A stretch of 64,000 nt of DNA, taken from the NCBI GenBank assembly GCA_021234155.1, contig JAJEKV010000027.1:12534716-12598715 (forward strand). The letters run 5' to 3'. The notes beneath the pieces were generated by a model, which saw nothing but the letters and a program-made list of their open reading frames with translations, did not search any database and was not told the origin of the DNA. Every line of letters begins with the position of its first letter. Within the stretch, counting starts at the first letter, position 1. The translations under genes were made by a program, and so were the position numbers. Of this stretch, positions 9,258-18,035 are shown in pieces. The DNA comes from Isoetes taiwanensis (lineage: Eukaryota > Streptophyta > Lycopodiopsida > Isoetales > Isoetaceae).

Positions 9258-10504
9258 TTATTTACAAAATCGCTCTCCCTTGATGTGACTAGCAAGATGC
9301 ATGTCTTGCCTCATAAGTGTGACCCTCTTCGCGTGAACTGTGCAGGCCGTCGAATCTTCGAAGTGCTGCACCAGTTTCTGCTCTGCTGCCTCCTGTATGC
9401 ACATCAACATTTCGTCGGTCACCCTCATGTCCATGTTGTACTCCTGGATGACCTCTCGGACTAGGCGCTGGAACGGGGCACGGGGGATCAAAAATCCGTA
9501 ACTTCGCTGGAAGTGCCGGATTTCCTTGAGGGCTCTCCTCTCCGTCTCCTTCCTCCCGGTCCGCTTCTTCCCTGGTGCTCTGGGAGGCTTGGGCTTTGGT
9601 GGTGGCGGCTTTAGGGTCTGGCTCTTTGTCGGATGTCCGCCCTCGATAGTCCGTACCCTGTTCTCCTGATAGTATGCGTTATATGCTTCCCACTTCACCA
9701 TGAAGGCGTTGTGTTCCTTCATCTTCTTTTGATAGGCCTTTACGGGGTCTATCACATACGCCTCCCGTTGTGGCCGCTGGGCTTTAACCCTGTCCCACGT
9801 CGGGTAGGGTGGGGGCTTCGGTGCCTGCCCGGGCTGCTCCTACTCAGGTGCTACCTGCTCCACAACCGGGGGTTTTGAAGAGCTTGCCCCCCCCCCAGTG
9901 TTGGGGACGTAATCTTCGTCGGAGTCATCGGTGGAGGGCGGGGTCTGATCGGCTGTCGACTCGTTGATGACTAAACCCTTTACCCGCTTAACCTGTACGA
10001 CACCATCTTGCCCTTCCCCTTCGCCTTCTTCTTCTTCGGCTCCTCGGCTGTGTTGGGCATCCCCTCTTGCCTCTTTCTCTTCCTTTCTCGGCGGCGCTCC
10101 TTGGCTTCATACTTCTTGATAAACGCCGCGAGGTCTTCTTCTTCCGCTGGGTCAAGCCTCGGCTGCTGCTGTTCCTCTCTCTCCTCAGCCTCCTTCAGCC
10201 GAGCCCAAGCTTCAAGTTGCTCCTCGATGGTTGGCTGCCTCTGCTCTTCGGCCACCCGATCTTGTTCCTCTTTCCTCCTCCTTTCCTCCTCGGCAATTTC
10301 TTCGAGGATCTGGTGCATGATGTCCGGCTGCTCCTCGCCTATGACCTCCATCCCCGCGTCGGAGTGTGCATCCTCCTCTTGCTGCTGGGATCCCTCGCTT
10401 TGGTGTTCGTTCGATGACGACTTGCTCTGCCTGAAAAGGCGCTCCTGCAGTATCCTTTGTCGGTTCTTCGATCCAAGCTGTGCGCCAGAAGATCGCCTTG
10501 GCAA
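9258..10504 (-). pseudogene. Element-encoded protein with C-terminal histone H3 fold (about 414 aa)
   Basis: The last 89 residues (9533-9261) align without gaps to the histone H3 core. ALKEIRHFQRS matches alpha-N, LIPRAPFQRLVREV matches alpha-1, IQEAAEQKLVQHFED matches alpha-2, and HAKRVTLMRQDMHLA matches loop 2/alpha-3. The H3 Cys110 and His113 positions are kept. Loop 1 has canonical H3 length, not the longer loop of most CENH3s, although the APF motif is CENH3-like. The N-terminus is not an H3 tail. From 10504 it is a Glu/Arg/Gln-rich probable coiled coil with a Lys-rich stretch, followed by an acidic and Pro-rich linker (STDDSDEDYVP; PPPPKPKPP). One frame change at about 10010-9990 and one TAG at about 9835 interrupt an otherwise continuous frame. 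Known H3s are chromatin proteins; a role here in packaging or targeting element DNA is inference. Confidence 0.82.
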
Positions 10505-10553
10505 ACGGGAGCAGATTTCCTAAGGGATGGACGCGGAAATGGGGGGGTCTAGG

Positions 10554-10564
10554 TCTATTTATAG
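10554..10564 (-). promoter_or_regulatory. TATA box of the H3-fold gene
   Basis: CCTATAAATAG on the minus strand, about 50 bp upstream of the ATG at 10504. The following leader starts ACCTAGACCCCCCC, comparable to the AGGTCCCCCA that follows ORF A's TATA box. Confidence 0.65.
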
Positions 10565-10641
10565 GCGAGCGACTTTAGGTCAAATTTCAAACTACCTTTT
10601 TGGGTCACCTAAAACATCTAAAACACCTAAATTTAAGCATG

Positions 10642-10708
10642 GTCTCACACATTGTGCCCAGACCGATAATGAGAAGTTCATTTTCTGTCATGGTGCGACG
10701 TGTGAGAC
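10642..10708. repeat. 67-bp hairpin element, copy 3
   Basis: Same family as 8862-8928 with a few changes (GTCTCACACATTGTGCCC; ATGGTGCGACGTGTGAGAC). About 80 bp upstream of the H3-fold TATA box. Confidence 0.9.
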
Positions 10709-10856
10709 ATGGCAGATTCTAATGCTAAATTTTATACTTGCTAAACATGTTTTTAGAAATGTAGCATACTAATTCTAGCTAAATCTTAGCTTAAAATTAG
10801 AATTATCAAGTTATTTTGCTGAAATTCCTGACTTTTTAGGGTGTTTTGGGCTCAAT

Positions 10857-10923
10857 GTCTCACACGTTGCGCCCAGCCCGAAAATGAGATTCTCATTATC
10901 TGTCCTGGCGCGACGTGTGAGAC
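10857..10923. repeat. 67-bp hairpin element, copy 4
   Basis: Same family and orientation, 215 bp from copy 3. The termini are intact and the central part is diverged (AAAATGAGATTCTCATTATC), but it still forms an inner stem. Confidence 0.9.
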
Positions 10924-11116
10924 CATCCTGCCTTTTGAAGGTTGGCTCACTAATTTTTAATCTTTTTATGTTCTCATGTACTTAACTTGTTACTAGCTTA
11001 GCATAAACTACAAAAATGAGAAAAAAAATTTCCCATTTTTCGAGGCTTAAGGATCCTATCAAGTCAGTACTACTGGGAGCATGGTCAGTGCTTTGCTCTT
11101 GGTCTCCAAGAACATT

Positions 11117-11128
11117 GCTCTGATACCA
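11117..11128 (-). other. Retroelement primer-binding site, tRNA-Met type
   Basis: The minus strand reads TGGTATCAGAGC, the standard plant site complementary to the 3' end of initiator tRNA-Met. It sits one base inside a sequence that would end an LTR in ..GACGTCACA. This fixes the 5' end and leftward direction of the unit holding the H3-fold gene, ORF A and gag. Confidence 0.85.
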
Positions 11129-11129
11129 C

Positions 11130-11430
11130 TGTGACGTCCCCTACTCGTATACGGTGCACTCACCGTATACAAACAGGAGTTCATCCCCCATACCAGCTCC
11201 ATACTGATACATGGCCCTCCACATATCACTGCACCCGTAACGAGTCCCAGTGGGAAGAGTGAAGGGGTCATTTTACCCCGTCTCCCTCAGGGCCTACCTA
11301 GCTGCGGAAGCGTAAACATACATGTCAGTATACAACATAAGCACATAGCCACCTCGAGGGGTGGCGCACCAACATCTGCATAGACAATGATCAGCATCAT
11401 ACATAGGGGGTCCTACCCAAGGCTCAGACT
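11130..11430 (-). repeat. LTR of the H3-bearing unit (outer end uncertain)
   Basis: Starts TGTGACGTCCCCTACTCG on the plus strand, directly next to the primer site. It contains the inverted repeat GTATACGGTG/CACCGTATAC (11147-11170), which may be a regulatory palindrome. The outer boundary is not certain; sequence character changes to AT-rich after about 11430. No second LTR was identified to the left. Confidence 0.6.
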
Positions 11431-11688
11431 CGAGGGAACCATCATTCAATTAAATTGGGATTATGTCTTAATTTTGGGATAAATTTTATATTGCACTTTT
11501 TTAGTAACTTTGTTAAATTCACCTTTTTAGTAACTTTGTTGCCCTTAGACTAGAATAGACGTTAACATATAATCACACACGGGAATATAAACTCACACCT
11601 TAACTTCAAATTACAAAATCATATATCATGGAACTCAAGTAGTACACAACTTTTATTAACTGTAGAAAAGATACATAGTAACTGTTTT

Positions 11689-14140
11689 TCATTTTTCCAC
11701 TAGCATCCCCAAGGATATGAGAACCTTATTCCTTACATCCTGATGTATTGTAACTCTCGCAGTTTTACTAGGAATAGTTTTTGGAGTCCACGAGTACAAT
11801 ACGGTTTCAATGTCTAGCCAAAGATCAGGATCACTTGGATTTCTCCTCCACCTCTTTGTCCAACAATCTGAATATCTTTCTTTATCGGTGACATTACTCA
11901 ACTGATGTACTGGACACCACCATTCCACGCGCACCTTATTGAAGTTAACATCACCTTCTTCTTTGCAAATATCCGAGATAGTGTATCCCAACCACACTGG
12001 ATAGGTCTCTAGATCTGCTGGTTTTACTACTACAAATTGGTGGCACTCCACGTCAGTAGAAGGTTCATAACAATCCATGCCTAAATATTTTGGCCTATCC
12101 TTCTTAGGACCAACATAGTGTTTACAGATTGAGGAGGAGCATATGCCTTCACAATGCTACTAATGGTACCATCATCTTCGTCAGCACCAGCTAATGTTTT
12201 CCACTTACTTTTAGGGAACCACCCTTCTTTCAGCTCTTCTGAGGATGTGTCTACCTCATCCAACAAGTTGATCACCTTCTTCCAATAATCTATCAATGCA
12301 CGATTAGTCTCATCTGAATTAGATGTAGTCATTGATGCCATCCTTAGTCAATCCCAATTGCTTGACTTCTTCAGTTGGTTTTAGAGCTTTTGGTTGATCA
12401 GGAGGTATCATAGACTTGCCATTTGCATCCCTGTGCCAAATTTCTGCCCCACCTCTCCACTTCTCCTCTAAAGGTCTCATTTTCCATTGCATGATTGGAA
12501 TCCCTTCTCTCACCCAAAAAGTGAATTGAAGAGGTCTAGAATGACCTTCCATGTCGAGAGCATAACCATCCACAAAACTCTTCCAATCAGGCACTTCTTC
12601 TATGATAGATCCTATAGGAGATGGATTTGTACATCCATGAAATATTTCCAATAGCCTGGGAAAGTTGGTAAATCGTCTGTGCCTCAATACATGACTATAT
12701 TTTCCAAACAATGCATCCACATCCTCATGAGTATGTCCGGGCATTAGGAACCCCAAATTGACTCTTTTCGTAAATACCCATAGTCAAGTAAGTAGGATAG
12801 GAAAGAAAACATCCACCTGTTCTTATTTTGACCAAAGACAATTATCTAGTTGCAAGAGGAGCTTTTCAAGGCAGATCTCGAGGTTTAGCACGAGATGTTG
12901 AAGCTCCAACATGTTCATTAGGTCCATTCCTCCTAAATCTTGCCTTGCTCAACTTTTCAATACTATTAGGGGTTTCATCCAACAATGCACTATGTAGTGC
13001 CTGGCTAGCTGTAGGATCCTGTAGGTGACCATTGTAACCCTTCTCATAGTTTCTTAAACACCTCATGATACTCCCAATATGAAAATCTGGACCATCACTC
13101 CACAACTATAAACTAAAATGGCCATAATAGGTCTGAGACTGCCCATGCAATATTGCCCCAGTCATTGAAATCTGCAAAGGGTATGACCTTCCACATGACT
13201 TAGGAATGTACTTGAATTGTGGAAGACAAGGCTTCTGTTGGTCCATTTTATCATGTATAATACATAGATAGTTATTAGGTTCCATTGCAGATAAGGTCCT
13301 CCACATCCAATAAGTTGATCTACATGATAGTTGATCTGTCATATGGTCCTTCATATGTTCCCTTATCTTTGCCCTTAGACTTGGTTGCACAGTCTTATCT
13401 AGTGTCTCCTTCAACTTAGCACATAAATTGCACTTGGCAAAGTTGTTTGAAGTTGCTATGGTCACATGCTTGAAATGCTTATTCCATAGCCTACTAAAAC
13501 TGGGCTGGGATATAAAGGCCACTCCAAGTTCCCAAGCAATGCATTTATTTCCTCTAATATGCTCTTAAGGTTTACAATGGGATGGCAATCTCTTTTCAAC
13601 AATAACTCTACCACTGTTCATCCTTCTTACTCTTATGTGGCATGTTTTCTCGCATTGAAATCCACATATCTTTCAAATATTTCCTTTGCGGCTATAGTTC
13701 TTGAGGTAGGCCTTACCAGGCCGGTGTTCCCATGCAATGCAATTTTACTACCATTTTCATGTCTCTTTTTGCCAGGTTGTGCCAAGAAGAGGTTGGAATT
13801 CCATGTATAGCCATCCATGCTTTTGAACATATCCACTTTCCATTCAATGGGAATCTTTTCTTCTTTGATCTTTCATCCCGAATTGCATAGCCAAATATGG
13901 TGTACATGAAATTCCTCCTGCTATCACACTTATGTTCCGATATGTAGCTCTTGCTCCCACCAACTCCTCTATTGTGAACATTCTAACACAAGAAGCCCAA
14001 CAACATTCACCTCCTCTAACCTTCATCATAGCTTCAGGAGAACAATCATAATCTGACTTGCATCTTTTGGTGGGATAATGTTTGAAAGTTGGAAGTGGCC
14101 TCTTGCTACACTGTGAACATTGTTGACAATGGTTCTACAT
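11689..14140 (-). pseudogene. Transposon-type DUF7869-like protein, decayed
   Basis: Fragments from 14140 leftward recreate a protein of about 800 aa. It opens with a Cys-rich segment (CSQCSKRPLPTF, then CKSDYDC) and continues through HDKMDQQKPCLPQF (about 13220) and a damaged QLDNC segment (about 12840). The signature GFLMPGHTHEDVDALFG follows at about 12755-12700. The C-terminal part (12078-11689) contains LWLDIETVLYSWTP. The Asp, DN and HTHED blocks resemble the conserved positions of DUF7869 proteins, which I regard as transposase-like; that assignment is from memory of the family. At least four frame changes or stops make it non-functional. It follows the repeat-bearing ORF at 14640-14141 on the same strand. 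Confidence 0.6.
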
Positions 14141-14640
14141 CTATAGGAAACGTGTAGTTCCCCCAGGTTGAATATCGTCCCTAGGCCATGCAACAATAGT
14201 TGGAACCTCTAGTTGCTTCACACAAGCTAGGCATTCTTGTTTGCCTGAATCCTTTTCCTTCCAATTGTCATATAATTTTGAGATTGCCACACCTAACCTG
14301 TCCTCCCCTAATCTTTCATCATTCACTGCATTGATAGGATCTGCTAGAACAATAATCCCTTCTCTTACTGCCTCTCTGTTGCATGCATGCAGGATCTTGA
14401 CCTTTTTGTTTTTCCAATCGACCCGAGTATAAAGTACAATTTCCTTTCCTTTGGCATCATCCTTTTCATTTGAGGTCTTTTCCTTTCCTTTGCCATCATC
14501 AACATCATTTGGAGTCTTTTCCTTTCCTTTGCCATCATCAACATCATTTGAGGTATTTTCCTTTCCTTGGTCATCATGTTCATTAGTTGGGGATTTTTCC
14601 TTGCCTTGATCAGCATCATTGGGGGCTTTTTTTTAGCATT
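14141..14640 (-). CDS. Repeat-rich ORF with C-terminal VAWP domain
   Basis: The frame is open from about 14640 to the TAG at 14143-14141. The first 80 residues are a tandem repeat of a unit like NDVDDGKGKEKTP, hydrophilic and probably disordered. The C-terminal 100 residues include VREGIIVLADPIN and VPTIVAWPRDDI. This matches the pattern of the VAWP-ending domain found in plant CACTA-type transposon proteins (DUF8039-like), and a second example lies at 17294-17560. It may be an upstream exon of the same transposon gene as the DUF7869-like protein. No start codon is certain. Confidence 0.45.
14446..14635. repeat. Coding tandem repeat, period about 54 bp
   Basis: Three to four degenerate units based on CTTTCCTTTGCCATCATCAA, encoding the ND.DDGKGKEK repeats on the minus strand. 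Confidence 0.75.
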
Positions 14641-14799
14641 TTGCATGCTATTGACCTAGAATGCAAATATCCAAGTAAGTTAGCATATCCAAATAACCTC
14701 TCACTAACATGTTCATAAATGAAAGCCTCATATATGTCTTATTCTATTTGATCATTCTATTTATATAATGGGATTCCCCAAGTTATTTTCCTCAACATT

Positions 14800-15140
14800 A
14801 TATATAAATAAAACCCTCTACTTATAACCTTCTAACTTTTATCCTATAATAACCTTAGCAACAACTTTTAAGGTTATTAATTATAGGTTAGCAGTTTTAA
14901 GGTTAAGAAGTTTATTATAGGTTATTATAGGTTAGAAAATTTAAGGTTGGAAAGTTATTGTAGGTTAAAAGTTTTAAGGTTAGAACTAAGTTTTAAGGTT
15001 AGTTTTAAGGTCACTAACTTAACTATTAACTTATAACTTTTAAACTATTAACTTATAACTTATAACTTAACTATTAACTATTAACTTATAACTATTAACA
15101 ACTAAATTAACTATTAACTCATAACTTCTAAACTTTTAAA
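14800..15140. repeat. AT-rich low-complexity tract
   Basis: Interspersed repeats of TTTTAAGGTTA and TAACTTATAACTATTA. No coding potential is seen. Confidence 0.7.
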
Positions 15141-15279
15141 GTCACGGTCCTTAAAACAAAAAATCTTTGTAATAAATTTTCGCGGCATGATGATTGCGCG
15201 GTAGGAAAATTTGAAGGCAGTTATTAATATGAAGTTAGCTCTCGTTTTCTAACTGTTTTCTCTCACTTTCGAACTTTTC

Positions 15280-16330
15280 TAATTCCGCTTCCACTTCCGA
15301 TTCCAATTCCAGGCATTCCACTTCCACTTCTGATTCCAATTCCAGGCATTCCAGGCGCTTCTAGGCGCTTCAATCTGCTTCAATCTGCTTCAATCTCGAC
15401 TTCTATCTGCTTCTTGGCTTCTATCTGCATCAATCTCGACTTTTCGGCTTCTATCTGCTTTAAACTCGGCTTCTATCTGCTCAATCTCGGCTTCTCGGCT
15501 TCTATCTGCTTTTTATCTGCTTTTATCTGCGTTTTCGAGCTTTTCGGCTTCTACAATCATCTGCTTTAGGGTTTTCGGCTCAAAGGTGTTTTCGGCTCAA
15601 AGGTTTGTAGGCTCTGTACAATGTCTCTGGCTTTTTTAGCTTTTCGGCTCTCTACAATCTCTCTGGCTTTGAATAACAAAGTTTTCTAGTTTTTTGTTTT
15701 TGTGTTAAAGCTTCTCGGCTTCTCGGTTTGCTTCTTCTCGGCTTCTTAAGGCTCAGATCATCTGCTATTGGCTTCTCGAATCAAATCAACTTTGGTTTTC
15801 CATTTTTTGGTTTCGACTCAAAGGCAAAGGCTCAATTCTCGGGTACAGAACACAAATAGGTTAGTATTTCCTGTTCTTTACTTAAAGTACTATATGAGCT
15901 TCAGGTTTAATCAAGGGGAGTGCTTTCTGGCTTAGACTTTTACATGCATCATCCCTAAACTGCCCTAGCACCTTCATATATAGATCCTGCTCTATGATCT
16001 TGTTCTGTGATCTTGCCTATATGATCTGCTCTTATTCTATTTCACTAGCTCTTCCTCTATCTGTTCTAATTAATGATCTAAAATAATGAAGTAAATAATG
16101 GTCTATGATCTATCTGCTCTATGATCTTGCTCTATGATCTAGTATGATCTATGATCTATGATCTATCTGCTCTATGATCTATCTGCTCTATGACCTTGCT
16201 TATATGATTTTGCTGTATCTGCTCTTATTCTATTTCACTAGCTCTTCCTCTATCTGCTCTAAATAATGAACTAAAACAATGAACTAAATATTGAATTAAA
16301 CAAGGAGTATTATTATTATATATCTACTCT
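15280..16330. repeat. Pyrimidine-rich and CTATGATCT simple repeats
   Basis: 15280-15560 is built from variants of CTTCTATCTGCTTCAATC. 16090-16330 is built from CTATGATCTATCTGCT units. No gene is seen. Confidence 0.7.
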
Positions 16331-16624
16331 ATCTGCCTTCATTCTATTCTATTATATTCTACTGCCTTCATATTCACTGCCTTCTATTATATTCTGCATT
16401 CTGCATTATGCATTCTGTTAGAATAATATGTTAGAATGGGAGAAATCGCGCTTGGCGCATTTCTATTTTTGGTTTCCGATTTTCCACTAGGTCAATCAAA
16501 GCGCGCCAGGCGCGTTTTTAGTTTGGCTTTTCTATTTCATACGGTTCTATACAAATCGCGCCAGGCGCGTGTGAAATAGATCTGTGAAAAAAACAAAGCA
16601 AACGCGCCTCGCGCGTTTTGAATT

Positions 16625-16978
16625 ATGCAAACGCGCCTGGACGACCATCAACTCTGGACCCTGTACAAGATATTACTTGATTGTGCTGTTCAAAACGTTC
16701 AAAGAGAGTTGGAGAATCCATTAGACAGTCTGTATCAGGGGCCATGGGAACACTTCCATCGCATCTCTGGACATATGCGGCTCCTCATGGTCTTAGTAAG
16801 GCTCATGCCAACAAATAAGTACGAGGATTTGATTTATAGTATCAAGGATCGATACAACACTCTGGTTTGGAGACTCGACATTCGCAGGGAAGATGAGGAT
16901 CCTGTTATATCAGAGTGGTTCAGGTGGGACTTTTTGCGGTATTGGGCCGATGAAGTGGGCCTATGTGACATATTGTAG
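16625..16978 (+). CDS. Unknown 117-aa protein in the palindrome island
   Basis: Uninterrupted ORF from an ATG that lies inside a degenerate palindrome half-site. It is rich in Trp, Leu and Arg (LWTLYKILLDCAVQ; YEDLIYSIKDRYNTLVW; WFRWDFLRYWADEVG) and looks like a compact helical protein. No family is recognised. Further palindromes follow 10 and 75 bp after the stop, so the ORF is framed by palindromes like the exons of the larger gene to the right. It could be a stand-alone small gene or an exon. Confidence 0.45.
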   Translation: MQTRLDDHQLWTLYKILLDCAVQNVQRELENPLDSLYQGPWEHFHRISGHMRLLMVLVRLMPTNKYEDLIYSIKDRYNTLVWRLDIRREDEDPVISEWFRWDFLRYWADEVGLCDIL

Positions 16979-17136
16979 AGATAGAAAGAATTCGCGCCTG
17001 GCGCATTTTTGCAGAAAAAGAAATGTACATACACTTTTTTGGAATATGAATACAAACTCGCGCCTGGCGCAATTTTCCACTATACTTTTATGTCATTAGT
17101 TTATTATGTTTTTTTATATGCAATGTCGAAAACATT

Positions 17137-17248
17137 GAATCCTTTGATGCCCTCCAGCCAGTATGACCAACCCCAAGAAACTACATATTTTCATTAATGT
17201 GTAGTTTCATGGGGTTGATATGACTGGCTAAAGAACATCAAAGAATTC
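17137..17248. repeat. 112-nt foldback, microRNA-precursor-like
   Basis: GAATCCTTTGATG and CATCAAAGAATTC close the stem. Inside, CCAGCCAGTATGACCAACCCC pairs with GGGGTTGATATGACTGGC, and AAACTACATAT pairs with ATGTGTAGTTT. The loop is about 8 bases. Confidence 0.8.
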
Positions 17249-17293
17249 AAAATTCACAACATCACGCAGATGTTATGATATATTCATTTTTTT

Positions 17294-17647
17294 TTAATAT
17301 CCAAATATACATACCTTTTTCAGACGTTCTTTTGGCCATGCTACAAATGTGCCCACACTTTCACCAACTGTATCGCCACCGGGATGTCTTCTTGGAAGAG
17401 CCTCATCTTCATAATTGCAGTTTATAATGGAAATCTTACCGAAACTATTTCCAAGAGGAACACCATGACACATAGAACTTGGATTTAGATCTTCGATTTT
17501 ACATAAGCCTACTCGGCGCTTCAAGTTTGCTGTTAAAAGATAGCATTCTTCTCCGACACTGATAAAGAACCAGAATGCATTGGAAAAAATAGAGGACGAA
17601 AAATAGAGAACAAGAGAATGCATTCGGAATGGAATCACACTCACCAT
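17294..17647 (-). CDS. VAWP-domain (DUF8039-like) transposon exon
   Basis: The minus-strand frame reads VGEECYLLTANLKRRVGLCK..GVPLGNSFGKISI..VGTFVAWPKERLKK. This matches the pattern of the plant transposon domain that starts VG.KCYL and ends VAWP. A good donor site (AAG followed by GTATGTAT) directly follows the domain, so this is probably an exon of a leftward gene. The first 30 residues of the open frame are probably not coding. A second VAWP domain at about 14160 on the same strand may belong to the same original element. Confidence 0.55.
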   Translation of the reverse strand: MVSVIPFRMHSLVLYFSSSIFSNAFWFFISVGEECYLLTANLKRRVGLCKIEDLNPSSMCHGVPLGNSFGKISIINCNYEDEALPRRHPGGDTVGESVGTFVAWPKERLKKVCIFGY

Positions 17648-17714
17648 AGTTCAGCAGACATGAATGTGATTGAAGGCGGCTCGATCGAATGGGATTGAAG
17701 GCGTTGTAGACGGA

Positions 17715-17786
17715 TCTTGGGCGCTCTGATAGTCGATTGTTCTTGGGCGCTCTGATAGTAGGAATGATCTTGGGCGCTCTGATAGT
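17715..17786. repeat. Three copies of a 19-bp repeat
   Basis: TCTTGGGCGCTCTGATAGT at 17715, 17741 and 17768. Confidence 0.85.
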
Positions 17787-17980
17787 AGGTGGCCGATTAG
17801 GTGGTAGTAGATTGCCACATATGCGTTTCTTGAAATTAATAATTAATTGTTATCTTGAAATTGCACTCAATTTAAATTTGTAAATGAGCGGGACGGGCGG
17901 TTAATTAAGGCGGTATAAATTTAAAAGGACGCGAATTTGAATTTACGGTTGTAAATCTGACGGCCTAGATTATGAACGCA

Positions 17981-17990
17981 TACATATAAG
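17981..17990 (+). promoter_or_regulatory. Possible TATA element of the DGQH/HAD gene
   Basis: TACATATAAG about 50 bp upstream of the ATG at 18036. A weak match, supported mainly by position. Confidence 0.3.
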
Positions 17991-18035
17991 TTTAAACCAA
18001 AACCCCAGTCTCATATTATCCGCACTTGCAGTTCT

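Noticed and set aside
9258-9533. Orthologue of the host CENH3
   Set aside because: Loop 1 has canonical length, the N-terminus is an unrelated acidic coiled coil, and the gene is broken and sits in a retroelement unit. It is H3-fold, but not a convincing CENH3 gene.
10008-10523. Plus-strand Ser/Cys-rich 171-aa ORF
   Set aside because: It is the antisense of the Glu/Arg-rich coiled coil of the H3-fold protein; its Ser/Phe richness follows from the complementary GAG/GAA codons.
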